A stretch of DNA of 64,000 bases from Cupriavidus taiwanensis. GTDB lineage: Bacteria > Pseudomonadota > Gammaproteobacteria > Burkholderiales > Burkholderiaceae. The first letter of the stretch is position 1. The number at the start of each line of letters is the position of its first letter. Position numbers and translations under genes: made by a program. The notes beneath the pieces were generated by a model. The model saw only the letters and a list, made by a program, of their open reading frames with translations, ran no database searches and had not been told where the DNA came from. Positions 48,790 through 57,233 of this stretch are shown one piece after another. The DNA is taken from positions 186,001 through 250,000 of the forward strand of contig NZ_LT984803.1 in the NCBI RefSeq assembly GCF_900250115.1, given 5' to 3'.

Positions 48790-49719
48790 CTAGGCGCCGG
48801 TCTGCGCCACCGCTTCATGCACCAGCGCCGCGAACACACGCATGGCCGGCGACGGCGTGCGCCCGGCCAGCGTGACGATGCCGTACTGCGCCTTCAGCGC
48901 GGTGGGCGGGTGCATCGGCAGGGCCACCGCCAGGCGCTGCGCGCAGGCCTCGGCCATCATCGCCACCGGCACCAGCGCCACGGCATCGACCGCCAGCAGC
49001 AGTGCGCGCAGCGCATGCATGTCGTTGCAGCTGACGCTCATCAGCCCGGGCTCATCCTCCGGCAGCGGGCCGCTGCCGCCGCTGGCCTCGTGCAGGGCCT
49101 GGCGGAAGTAGCGCACGATATGCGGCGGCAGCCGGGTCCCGGCCACCGGGTAGGCGCGCAGGTCGGCCAGGGTGACCTGACGCTGCCGTGTCAGCGGATG
49201 GCCGCTGCGCACGAAGAACGCCGTTTCCAGTGCCGGCAGCCGGTCGATCTGCAGGTGTGCCAGTTCCGCCAGGCTGCGGCTTTCGCCGACAAAGATGTCG
49301 AGCTGCTCGGCTTCGAGCGAGCGCCGCATCGCGGGCGTGTCGGCGGTCTCGAGGTCGATGCGCAGCCGCGGATAGCGGCGCACCAGCGCCTCCAGCACCG
49401 GGTCCAGCAGGAACGAGGCCGCGAACGGCCCGAAGCCGGCGCGGATCGTGCCGATTTCCACGTCTTCCAGCAACTGCAGGTCGCGCCGCAGTTCGCGCTG
49501 CTCGCGCAGCATGCTGCGCGCGCGTGCCAGCGCCAGCATGCCGGCGGCGGTGGGCCGCACCTTGCCGTAGCCGCGGTCGATCAGCGTGCCCAGCTCGGCT
49601 TCCAGCGCCTGGATGCTGCGCGTCAGCGCCGGCTGTGACAGGTGAAGCGCGGCCGCGGCGCGCGCGAAGCTGCCTTGCTCGACCAGCGTGACGAAGTGAT
49701 GCAGCTGCCTCAGTCCCAT
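48790..49719 (-). CDS. LysR-type transcriptional regulator
   Basis: 309 residues. The N-terminal winged HTH (LRQLHHFVTLVEQGSFARAAAALHLSQPALTRSIQALEAELG, about 3-44) is typical; the rest is the periplasmic-binding-like effector domain. It is divergent from the Bug-family receptor gene. The 104-bp intergenic region is AT-rich and contains ATGCAT at 49733-49738, but no clear T-N11-A box could be fixed. Confidence 0.93.
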   Translation of the reverse strand: MGLRQLHHFVTLVEQGSFARAAAALHLSQPALTRSIQALEAELGTLIDRGYGKVRPTAAGMLALARARSMLREQRELRRDLQLLEDVEIGTIRAGFGPFAASFLLDPVLEALVRRYPRLRIDLETADTPAMRRSLEAEQLDIFVGESRSLAELAHLQIDRLPALETAFFVRSGHPLTRQRQVTLADLRAYPVAGTRLPPHIVRYFRQALHEASGGSGPLPEDEPGLMSVSCNDMHALRALLLAVDAVALVPVAMMAEACAQRLAVALPMHPPTALKAQYGIVTLAGRTPSPAMRVFAALVHEAVAQTGA

Positions 49720-49823
49720 GAATTAACCATTTATGCATCAAAAACTGAAAAATATTGCATTGGACGTAAGTTCTCAAGCCCACTAAGGTTGTCCTCCAAA
49801 ACCAAAACCCATCTGGAGACAAC

Positions 49824-50816
49824 ATGAACCGACGCGCATGGCTGACGCTGGCCACTGGCGGCCTGGTCGCCGGGCTTTCGCTCGGCGTGGCCCTGCCGGC
49901 CGCGGCCCAGGCCTATCCCGCCAGGCCGATCCGCATCGTCGTGCCCTATGTGGCCGGCGGCGGCACCGATACCATTGCCCGCGCCATGGGCGAAAAGCTG
50001 AGCAAGCGGCTGGGCCAGCCGGTGGTGGTCGACAACAAGGCCGGCGCCTCCGGCATCATCGGCACCGATGCCGTGGCCAAGGCCGCGCCCGATGGCTACA
50101 CGCTGCTGATGACGCTGACGCAGTCGGTGCTGACCAATCAGTTCCTGTTCCAGAAGCTGCCTTACGACCCGCGCAAGGACCTGAGCATGATCAGCGTGCT
50201 GGCCGACGCGCAACTGGTGCTGGTGACCCATCCCTCGGTGCCGGCGCGCACCGTGCGCGAGCTGGGCGAATATGCACGCAGCCGGCCGGGCAAGCTGAGC
50301 TATGCCTCGTGGGGCGTGGGTTCGCTGTCGCATTTGAGCGGCGCCTACTACAGCAAGCTGGTGCACGGCCAGGCCACGCACGTGCCCTACAAGGGCGAGG
50401 CGCCGATGCTGCAGGACCTGCTCGGCGGCCAGGTGCAGTTCGGCTTCGCCAGCATCCTCACCGCCAGGCCCTACATCCAGAGCGGCAAGCTCAAGGCGCT
50501 GGCGGTGACCGGCAGGCAGCGCAGCAGCGCGTTGCCCGAGATGCCCACCTTCGCCGAGGCCGGCATGCAGGACGGCGCCTTCAAGACCGTCGGCTGGATC
50601 GGGCTGGTGGCCCCGGTAGGCGTGCCGGCACCGATCCTGGCCCGGCTCGAGAGCGAGGTGCGCGCGATCCTGCAGACTGCCGAGATGCAGGAGCGCATGG
50701 TCGCGCTGGGGCTGCGCACCGTGGGCAGTACACCGGCCGAGGCGCAGGCGCTGTACGCACGCGACTGGCCGGTGCTGAAGACGCTGGTGGCGGATTCGGG
50801 CGCGAAGCAGGACTGA
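49824..50816 (+). CDS. Tripartite tricarboxylate transporter receptor (Bug family)
   Basis: 330 residues with a Tat-like or Sec signal peptide (MNRRAWLTLATGGLVAGLSLGVALPAAAQA). The Bug family of periplasmic solute receptors has the characteristic YPARPIRIVVPYVAGGGTDTIAR and VDNKAGASGIIGTDAVAKAAPDGYTLL. The family is hugely expanded in Bordetella and Cupriavidus and most members lack a cognate permease gene nearby, as here. The ligand is a carboxylate or similar compound, not predictable. LysR is the likely regulator. Confidence 0.92.
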   Translation: MNRRAWLTLATGGLVAGLSLGVALPAAAQAYPARPIRIVVPYVAGGGTDTIARAMGEKLSKRLGQPVVVDNKAGASGIIGTDAVAKAAPDGYTLLMTLTQSVLTNQFLFQKLPYDPRKDLSMISVLADAQLVLVTHPSVPARTVRELGEYARSRPGKLSYASWGVGSLSHLSGAYYSKLVHGQATHVPYKGEAPMLQDLLGGQVQFGFASILTARPYIQSGKLKALAVTGRQRSSALPEMPTFAEAGMQDGAFKTVGWIGLVAPVGVPAPILARLESEVRAILQTAEMQERMVALGLRTVGSTPAEAQALYARDWPVLKTLVADSGAKQD

Positions 50817-50841
50817 ACTGCAACGATCGCAACCCCTATCG

Positions 50842-50880
50842 GCGGGCACCGCGGCAAACCACGCGGCGCCCGCTTTTTTT
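50842..50880 (+). terminator. Strong Rho-independent terminator of the Bug gene
   Basis: GCGGGC-A-CCGCG pairs with CGCGG-C-GCCCGC (12 positions, one A/C mismatch) around a GCAAACCA loop, followed by seven T. The rest of the 307-bp gap up to bfr holds only a TTTTCAT/ATGAAAA inverted repeat near 50882-50914 and no gene. Confidence 0.92.
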
Positions 50881-51123
50881 ATTTTCATGATGCCGTGCAG
50901 GGCGCTTATGAAAACCGAATAAAAACCATTGGCATTCGCATCCGCAAGCAGGCGAGAAAATAAAGAATCCGTGCGGCAAGAACGCCGCGGCGCGGGTCCG
51001 GATGGCTTGATGTCCGCCCATGCGGGACTACCATGAAGTCACGGCGGCGGATTCGCCGTGGCGTTGCCGTGGTCGTGCAATCGCGATATCGCATGTCCTG
51101 TCACTGGGGCATTGGGGGCTGCC

Positions 51124-51603
51124 ATGAAGACTGACAAGAAGGTAATCCAGTTGCTGAACGCGCAGCTGCGGCATGAGCTCACCGCCATCAACCAGTATTT
51201 CCTGCATGCCCGCATGTACCGGCACTGGGGCCTGCGCGCGTTGGGCAAGCATGAGTACGACGAATCGATCGAGGAAATGAAGCACGCCGACAAGCTGATC
51301 GAGCGCATCCTGCTGCTCGACGGCTTGCCCAATTTGCAGGACCTCGACAAGCTGCTGGTCGGCGAGAACACCGAGGAGATGCTCGGCTGCGACCTGAAGC
51401 TGGAACTGGTGTCGCAGGCCAGCTGCAAGGACGCGATCAAGTATTTCGAGTCGGTCGGCGATTATGTCTCGCGCCAGCTGGTGGTCGATATCCTCGAAGA
51501 CACCGAGGAACATATCGACTGGCTCGAGGCGCAGCTGGAGCTGGTGCGCAAGGTCGGCTTGCAGAACTACATCCAGTCCGCCATGGGCCAGATCGAGGAC
51601 TGA
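51124..51603 (+). CDS. bfr: Bacterioferritin
   Basis: 159 residues from the ATG at 51124, with GGGGG upstream. Bfr stores iron as a 24-mer with haem at dimer interfaces. Ferroxidase ligands Glu18, Glu51, His54 and Glu94 are at the canonical positions and the haem-binding Met52 is present, so both activities are expected. An upstream frame to 51058 adds non-family residues. No convincing Fur box was found before it. Confidence 0.97.
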   Translation: MKTDKKVIQLLNAQLRHELTAINQYFLHARMYRHWGLRALGKHEYDESIEEMKHADKLIERILLLDGLPNLQDLDKLLVGENTEEMLGCDLKLELVSQASCKDAIKYFESVGDYVSRQLVVDILEDTEEHIDWLEAQLELVRKVGLQNYIQSAMGQIED

Positions 51604-51698
51604 GCGGCGCGCCGCGCGGCGCGGTCTCCTGCAAAGATTTCCATTTCCCGCTACACTGCGGCCCGCAGCACGTCGCGCCGCTCCGGCGCGATGTCAGC

Positions 51699-51773
51699 GG
51701 CGGGGTGGCAGAGTGGTTATGCAACGGCCTGCAAAGCCGTGTACGACGGTTCGATTCCGGATCCCCGCCTCCA
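51699..51773 (+). tRNA. tRNA-Cys (anticodon GCA)
   Basis: The acceptor stem GGCGGGG pairs with CCCCGCC (51763-51769). The discriminator is U, typical of tRNA-Cys, and CCA is encoded (51771-51773). The anticodon GCA lies at 51731-51733 in the loop CTGCAAA. The T-arm has TTCGATTCC. Confidence 0.97.
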
Positions 51774-52089
51774 AATTCCCGCTCGGGCGCATTGCGCCCG
51801 GCGCACCTGCGCGTTCGCGCACGATCTCTTTCTTTGCTTTGCTTTTTCACGCGCCTGTCATCGGCTGGCCCATGACTGCGGCGGGCTGTGCCGCGCGCCC
51901 TGACCGGTATGCCATCACGGTTCCGGACACCCGTTTATCCCCAATGGATCAACGGCAGCGAATCGGGTAATGTTACCCGACAGGCCCACCGGCCTGCATG
52001 CAACCCGTGCCGCCAGTTGGCGGCACCGCCATGTCCGGGCTTCCATGGCGTTTCCCTTAGCGAGGCAGTGTGAAAAACAGAGGCTCCAG
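51774..52089. other. Gap between tRNA-Cys and the GNAT gene
   Basis: Open frames here are short and none is gene-like. The only notable structure is CGGGTAA-TG-TTACCCG (51964-51979), a perfect 16-bp inverted repeat 110 bases upstream of the GNAT start. It is followed by a CAGGCC/GGCCTG mini-hairpin. Confidence 0.5.
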
Positions 52090-52533
52090 ATGATGAAAGA
52101 CCTGCGCATCCGCGCGGCCGTGCCGACAGACGCTGCCGCCGTGGGCGAGGTGCTGGAACGGTGCGGACTTCCGGTGGACGGCGTGCCGCGGCTGCTCGAG
52201 CATTTCCACGTCGCTATCCTTGACGCGCAGATCATCGGCTGCGCTGCCGGCGAGCGCTGCGGCGAAACCGTGGTGATCCGTTCCGTGGCCGTGCTGCCCG
52301 AACACCGCGACCGGGGCGTGGCCACCCACGTGGTGCGTGCCGCGCTGATGCGCGCCCGCGCCAACGGCGCGCGGCGCGCGGTGCTGCTGGCTTCCAGCTG
52401 CCCCAGCTACTTCGCGCGCTACGGCTTTACGCTGGTGCCGGCGGCGAAGCTGCCGCCCGAGGTCATGGCATCGAGCGAATTCCACCGCGCCGCGGACACG
52501 CCGCCGCTATGCATGTGGTGCGAGCTGAGCTGA
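52090..52533 (+). CDS. GNAT acetyltransferase, ArsN2-like
   Basis: 147 residues beginning at the first of two ATG codons. The GNAT fold has VIRSVAVLPEHRDRGVATHVVRAAL as the acetyl-CoA site and SYFARYGFTLVPAAKLPPEVMASSEFHRAAD at the C-terminus. That C-terminal pattern resembles ArsN2-type proteins, including arsinothricin/phosphinothricin acetyltransferases often found near arsenic genes. No ars gene is visible here, so the substrate is uncertain. The upstream gap holds an unexplained palindrome. Confidence 0.72.
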   Translation: MMKDLRIRAAVPTDAAAVGEVLERCGLPVDGVPRLLEHFHVAILDAQIIGCAAGERCGETVVIRSVAVLPEHRDRGVATHVVRAALMRARANGARRAVLLASSCPSYFARYGFTLVPAAKLPPEVMASSEFHRAADTPPLCMWCELS

Positions 52534-52591
52534 TCCCGGGCAAGCCGCTGGCGAGCCGCCGTGCTCGCCTCAGTAATCGCTCAGTGATCAT

Positions 52592-53578
52592 TCAGTGAGC
52601 GTTGTCGCAGCGGCTGATTTCCACCGTCACGTGCACCAGTTCCTCGTGTACCGACAGCGCCTCGCGCACGCGCTGCGGCGTCAGCGCGGCATCATGCGTG
52701 ACCAGGCAGACGATGCAGGCAAAGTGCTGCCGGCCCACGCGCCACACATGCAGGTCGGACACGCGGGTGCTTGCGTCGGCGTGATCAAGGCCGGCCAGCA
52801 CCTCGCGCACCTCATCCACAACCGGATGGTCCATCTCGCGGTCCAGCAGCACGGTGCCGCTCTGGCGCATCAGGCCGATGGCCCAGCGGCCGACCAGCAG
52901 CGCGCCCACCAGCCCCATCACCGGATCCAGCCACGACCAGCCCAGCCACCAGCCGCCGGCGAGCGCGACGATCGCCAGCACTGAGGTGGCGGCATCGGCC
53001 AGCACGTGTACATAGGCGGCGCGCAGGTTGAGGTCGTGATGATGATGGCCATGACCGTGGTGGCCATGCTCGTGCCCGTGATGGTGGCCATGGCCATGGG
53101 CGTGGTCGTTGTCGTGGCCATGCGCATGGCCGCCGAGGATCAGCGCGCAGCCGAGGTTGACCAGCAGCCCGAGCGCAGTCACGCCCATTGCTTCGCGATA
53201 GTGGATGGCCTGCGGCGCGAACAGCCGTTCGACCGACCCCGCCGCCATCAGCGCGGCAATGCCCAGCAAGAACACCGCGCTGGCAAAGCCCGCCAGCACT
53301 TCGATCTTCCAGGTGCCGAAGGCAAAGCGCCGGTCGCTGGCGTAGCGCCGGGCGGCGGCATAGGCGAAGGCGGACAGGCCGATCGCCAGCGCGTGCGAGC
53401 TCATATGCCAGCCGTCGGCCAGCAGCGCCATCGAGTTGAACCAGAGCCCGGCGGCGATCTCAGCCACCATGGTGATGGCGGTGATCACCATGACCAGGCG
53501 CGTGCCGCGTTCGGCGGCGCGATTGCCGGCGTCGAAGGCGTGGCTGTGGGTCCAGGCGGACAGGTCTTGGGTATGCAT
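52592..53578 (-). CDS. dmeF: Cation diffusion facilitator, DmeF-type Co/Ni/Zn exporter
   Basis: 328 residues from the ATG at 53578 (MHTQDLSAWTHSHAFDAGNRAAERGTRL, the DmeF N-terminus). Six membrane helices are expected; the metal site is LLADGWHMSSHALAIG in helix 2 and HVLADAATSVLAI in helix 5 (H/D pairs). The loop between helices 4 and 5 holds about 18 His in 33 residues. CDF pumps export Co2+, Ni2+ or Zn2+ in exchange for protons. No DmeR-type repressor gene is adjacent. A C-terminal cytoplasmic domain follows. Confidence 0.88.
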   Translation of the reverse strand: MHTQDLSAWTHSHAFDAGNRAAERGTRLVMVITAITMVAEIAAGLWFNSMALLADGWHMSSHALAIGLSAFAYAAARRYASDRRFAFGTWKIEVLAGFASAVFLLGIAALMAAGSVERLFAPQAIHYREAMGVTALGLLVNLGCALILGGHAHGHDNDHAHGHGHHHGHEHGHHGHGHHHHDLNLRAAYVHVLADAATSVLAIVALAGGWWLGWSWLDPVMGLVGALLVGRWAIGLMRQSGTVLLDREMDHPVVDEVREVLAGLDHADASTRVSDLHVWRVGRQHFACIVCLVTHDAALTPQRVREALSVHEELVHVTVEISRCDNAH

Positions 53579-53792
53579 GGGGAATACGTGCGTTGCGCTT
53601 GAAATTCTGGTGAATCGTCTGGCATGGGGCCGGGCAGGTCCAAGGTTAGCAGAGACCCGTGCGCGTGCCGCGGCATTCCCCGATGGCATCAGGGGCGGGT
53701 TTGGCTGGGTCGGGGAAAGGCCAGGCGGTATGGCGGGTGTGCCTTATACACAACAAGATACCCGCGAGAGTCGTAAGGAATCTTTTCTTTCG

Positions 53793-53820
53793 CATACATA
53801 CATTCATGAATGGATGTATG
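53793..53820. promoter_or_regulatory. 28-bp near-perfect palindrome, TetR/AcrR-type operator candidate
   Basis: Arms CATACAT (53793-53799) and ATGTATG (53814-53820) flank CATTCATGAATG (53801-53812), which is itself perfectly symmetric. Only positions 53800 and 53813 break the symmetry. The right end overlaps TATGAT (53817-53822), a plausible -10. The pattern recalls the operators of AcrR-like TetR repressors of efflux pumps (ACATACATT...AATGTATGT). No such repressor or pump gene is nearby. Confidence 0.6.
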
Positions 53821-53869
53821 ATCCAGCAAAAATTCACACCGCCGTCATATCCCTGTTGACCGTACCAAG

Positions 53870-53959
53870 ATGAGCTATCGCTTTATTGCCACCTGCCTTG
53901 CCGCCTGGGTAGGCGTTTGCGCCACCGCCGGCTGGCTGGTCGAGCGTCTCTGGAGCTGA
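53870..53959 (+). CDS. Possible 29-residue membrane peptide
   Basis: The ORF starts at ATG 53870 and encodes a peptide with one hydrophobic stretch (FIATCLAAWVGVCATAGWLV) ending in a basic-aromatic tail. It lies 48 bases after the palindrome at 53793-53820 and its possible -10. The ribosome-binding site is poor. It is plausible as a small single-helix membrane protein, but an accidental ORF is possible. Confidence 0.35.
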   Translation: MSYRFIATCLAAWVGVCATAGWLVERLWS

Positions 53960-54008
53960 GCGCCGGCCGGGCCGCGGCCCGGTCCGCCTCCCTCCATCCC
54001 CCTCCACC

Positions 54009-55469
54009 TCAAGCCGCCTGCCGCGCCTGCCCCAGGCTGTCAAAGAACTGCCACAACTGCGGCGCATCGCCGGTGGCCACATTGAAGCGGATCCAGGGCG
54101 AGTCGGTTTCATCCGGCTCGAAATACGATCCGGGCGCGAGCCAGATGCCATGCTCCAGCGCCAGCGTGGCGAGCCGGTTGCCGAGCAGCGGGCCGCCGCG
54201 CCGGCTGGCCAGCCAGCGCGCCTGCACCGCCTCGTTCAGGCGCGCCCACGCGAACATCCCGCCGTCCGGGCGCAGCAGCACCTCCAGCCCGTGGGCTTCC
54301 ATCTTTTCCGTGACGCGGTCCTGCTGCGCGCGCAGACGCTCCGACAATGCCGCCACATGGCGGCCGTAGTGGCCGCTGGTCAGCACCGAATACACCAGCC
54401 GCTCCGTCACCTCCGATGAGGTCAGGCCGACCGCCATCTTGGTGCGCGCGAAGGCCTTGGCCAGGTCCGGGCTCGCCGCCAGGTAGCCGACCCTCAGCGA
54501 CGGGGTGATGGTCTTGGAAAATCCGTTGACATAGACCACCTGCGACAACCCGTCCATGGCCGCCAGCATCGGCGAGCCGGCCGGCGCCAGCTCGCGGTAG
54601 ATGTCGTCCTCAACCACCAGCAGCCGGTGTTGCTCGGCCAGTTGCAGCACGCGGAAGGCGTTCATGCTGGTCAGGCTGGCGCCGGTCGGGTTCTGCAGCA
54701 CGGTGTTGATGAACAGCGCGCGCGGCGCGTGGGCGCGCAGCGCATCCTCGAGCGCGTCGGTGTCCAGCCCCGCCGCCGTGCGCGGCACGCCGACCACGCG
54801 CAGCCCGGCCAGCCGCAGGATCTGCAGCAGGTTGCAGTAGCAGGGCGATTCCACCAGCACGGTATCGCCGCTGCGCAGCAGCGTGCGCACCACCAGGTCC
54901 AGCGCCTGCGTCGCGCCCTGGGTCAGCACCACCTGCTGCGCCTGCAGCGGGATGCCGTACTGGCCCAGGCCCGCGGCAATGTGCTCGCGCAGCGGCGCAA
55001 AGCCATAGGGATGGCCGTAGCCCGACAGCTGCGCCGCCGGCACGCGCGCCGACGCGCGCATGGCCTGGTGGAGGCCTTCCTCGTTGAGCCAGTCGCCCGG
55101 CAGCCAGCCGGCGCCGGCCTTGATCGGCACCGAATGGTCGGCAAATACGTCCGACAGCAGCCAGGCCGCGTTCAGCCCCGGCGCTTCCCATTGCGGCGCG
55201 CGCCCATTGCCGGCCGGGGCATGGCGGTGCGCCACGGTGTAGCCCGAGCCGGCCCGCGCGGCCAGGTAGCCGAGCGCGGTCAGCCGCCCGTAGGCCTCGG
55301 CCACGGTGAAGGTGCTGACATGGTGGTGCTGGGCAAAGCGCCGCACCGACGGCAGCGCCGCCCCGGCGCGCAGCGCGCGCTGTTCCACCAGCGCGGCGAT
55401 GCCGGCGACGATCTGCTCGGTCAGGGTGTCGCCGTCGCGGCGGCTGCGGGTCAGGTTCAGGGTCAGCAT
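54009..55469 (-). CDS. MocR-type regulator (GntR HTH + aminotransferase), first
   Basis: 486 residues. A GntR winged HTH occupies residues 1-75 (LTEQIVAGIAALVEQRALRAGAALPSVRRFAQHHHVSTFTVAEAYGRLTALGYL). It is followed by a fold-type I aminotransferase domain with the PLP Lys in NGFSKTITPSLRVGYL. MocR proteins regulate PLP- or amine-linked genes and often bind direct repeats. It is divergent from the transaminase gene, and the gap contains repeated CTGTAC motifs (55493-55696). Confidence 0.9.
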   Translation of the reverse strand: MLTLNLTRSRRDGDTLTEQIVAGIAALVEQRALRAGAALPSVRRFAQHHHVSTFTVAEAYGRLTALGYLAARAGSGYTVAHRHAPAGNGRAPQWEAPGLNAAWLLSDVFADHSVPIKAGAGWLPGDWLNEEGLHQAMRASARVPAAQLSGYGHPYGFAPLREHIAAGLGQYGIPLQAQQVVLTQGATQALDLVVRTLLRSGDTVLVESPCYCNLLQILRLAGLRVVGVPRTAAGLDTDALEDALRAHAPRALFINTVLQNPTGASLTSMNAFRVLQLAEQHRLLVVEDDIYRELAPAGSPMLAAMDGLSQVVYVNGFSKTITPSLRVGYLAASPDLAKAFARTKMAVGLTSSEVTERLVYSVLTSGHYGRHVAALSERLRAQQDRVTEKMEAHGLEVLLRPDGGMFAWARLNEAVQARWLASRRGGPLLGNRLATLALEHGIWLAPGSYFEPDETDSPWIRFNVATGDAPQLWQFFDSLGQARQAA

Positions 55470-55492
55470 CGGTCACTCGGGCGGGCGTGGAC

Positions 55493-55696
55493 CTGTACAG
55501 TTTAACGGCTGCCGGCCGACGCGCGGACCCGGGCATTCCGTCACGCGAACCTTGCCGCAGTGCAGCGTGCAATGCCGCGCCGCGGCAGGGGCGGGGCGCG
55601 GCGACGTCGTCCGGAGCGGTGCGGTTCGAGCGCTTGCCTGTACGGTCTGGCGTGATCAAACTGTACGGTAAGGCGCGCTTGTCCGGACTGTATATT
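55493..55696. promoter_or_regulatory. Repeated CTGTAC motifs between the MocR and transaminase genes
   Basis: CTGTACAGT (55493-55501), CTGTACGGT (55638-55646), CTGTACGGT (55661-55669) and CTGTATATT (55688-55696) occur in the 321-bp gap. The two identical copies start 23 bases apart; the next is 27 bases on and overlaps a TATATT -10-like box. Direct repeats of this kind are the usual target of MocR regulators. The rest of the gap holds no gene. Confidence 0.6.
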
Positions 55697-55790
55697 TTGT
55701 CGGCCAGTCGCCGCCGGTAGAGTGGCCTTCATCGCCGCCGCTGCCCCTGGCGCGGCGCCGCCCACTGACCCGATTCCCCCAGGAGAACGT

Positions 55791-57122
55791 ATGGACGCCG
55801 CCAAGACCGTGATTCCCGATCTCGATGCGCTGTGGATGCCCTTCACCGCCAACCGCCAGTACAAGGCGGCGCCGCGCCTGCTGGCGTCGGCCAGCGGCAT
55901 GTACTACACCACCCACGACGGCCGCCAGATCCTGGACGGTTGCGCCGGCCTGTGGTGCGTGGCGGCCGGCCACTGCCGCAAGGAAATCGCCGAGGCGGTG
56001 GCACGCCAGGCGGCCACGCTGGACTATGCGCCGCCGTTCCAGATGGGCCATCCGCTCTCGTTCGAGGCCGCCACCAAGGTGGCGGCGATCATGCCGCAGG
56101 GGCTGGATCGCATCTTCTTCACCAACTCGGGCTCGGAGTCGGTCGACACCGCGCTGAAGATCGCGCTGGCGTACCACCGCGCGCGCGGCGAAGGCCAGCG
56201 CACGCGCTTTATCGGCCGCGAGCGCGGCTACCACGGCGTTGGCTTCGGCGGCATGGCGGTGGGCGGCATCGGGCCGAACCGCAAGGCCTTCTCGGCCAAC
56301 CTGATGCCGGGCACCGACCACCTGCCGGCCACGCTCAACCTTGCCGAGGCCGCCTTCTCCAAGGGTCAGCCGCAATGGGGGGCGCATCTGGCCGACGAGC
56401 TCGAGCGCATCCTGGCGCTGCATGACCCGGCCAACGTTGCCGCGGTCATCGTCGAGCCGCTGGCGGGCTCCGCCGGCGTGCTGGTGCCGCCGGTCGGCTA
56501 CCTCGAAAAGCTGCGCGAGATCACCAGCCGCCACGGCATCCTGCTGATCTTCGATGAGGTCATCACCGCCTTCGGCCGCCTCGGCGCGGCCACCGCGGCC
56601 GAGCGCTTCAAGGTGACGCCGGACCTGATCACCATGGCCAAGGCCATCAACAACGCCGCAGTGCCGATGGGCGCCGTCGCCGTGCGCCGCGAAGTGCATG
56701 ACGCCGTGGTCAACTCGGCCGCGCCGGGAACGATCGAACTGCTGCACGGCTATACCTACTCGGGCCACCCGGTTGCCGCGGCGGCGACGATCGCCACGCT
56801 GGACCTGTACCAGCGCGAGAACCTGTTCGGCCGCGCCGCCGAACTGGCGCCGGTGTTTGAAGCGGCGGCGCACGGCGTGCGCGGCGCGCCGCACGTCAAG
56901 GACATCCGCAACTACGGGCTGGTGGCCGGCATCGAGCTGGAATCGCGTCCGGGCCAGCCGGGCGCGCGCGCCTACGAGGCCTTCCTCAAGTGCCTGGAGC
57001 TAGGCGTGCTGGTGCGCTACACCGGCGACATCCTGGCGTTCTCGCCGCCACTGATCATCTCCGAAGCGCAGATCGGCGAGATGTTCGATACGGTGAAGAA
57101 AGTGCTGCAGGACATCAAGTAA
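55791..57122 (+). CDS. Class III omega-aminotransferase, beta-alanine:pyruvate type
   Basis: 443 residues, with AGGAGAA before the ATG. Family features are FFTNSGSESVDTALKIA, GRERGYHGVGFGGMAVGG, FDEVITAFGRLG and the PLP Lys284 in TMAKAINNAAVPMG. The start LDALWMPFTANRQYKAAPRLL is typical of beta-alanine:pyruvate transaminases. It would convert beta-alanine (or a similar omega-amine) to malonate semialdehyde. The following MMSDH gene could oxidise that product to acetyl-CoA. Confidence 0.88.
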   Translation: MDAAKTVIPDLDALWMPFTANRQYKAAPRLLASASGMYYTTHDGRQILDGCAGLWCVAAGHCRKEIAEAVARQAATLDYAPPFQMGHPLSFEAATKVAAIMPQGLDRIFFTNSGSESVDTALKIALAYHRARGEGQRTRFIGRERGYHGVGFGGMAVGGIGPNRKAFSANLMPGTDHLPATLNLAEAAFSKGQPQWGAHLADELERILALHDPANVAAVIVEPLAGSAGVLVPPVGYLEKLREITSRHGILLIFDEVITAFGRLGAATAAERFKVTPDLITMAKAINNAAVPMGAVAVRREVHDAVVNSAAPGTIELLHGYTYSGHPVAAAATIATLDLYQRENLFGRAAELAPVFEAAAHGVRGAPHVKDIRNYGLVAGIELESRPGQPGARAYEAFLKCLELGVLVRYTGDILAFSPPLIISEAQIGEMFDTVKKVLQDIK

Positions 57123-57233
57123 GCGGCGCGCGCCGCATCGCCTTGCCGCCGGGCCCACGGGCCCGGCCTCTCTCTCTGATTGCACGCCGGGGTGCGCTGT
57201 ACTGCGTGCCGCGGCTCTCGAAGGAAGTCCCAA

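Noticed and set aside
50911..50940. Possible Fur box before bfr (AT-rich stretch AATAAAAACCATTGGCATTC)
   Set aside because: Too few matches to the 19-bp consensus on either strand and about 190 bases from the gene.
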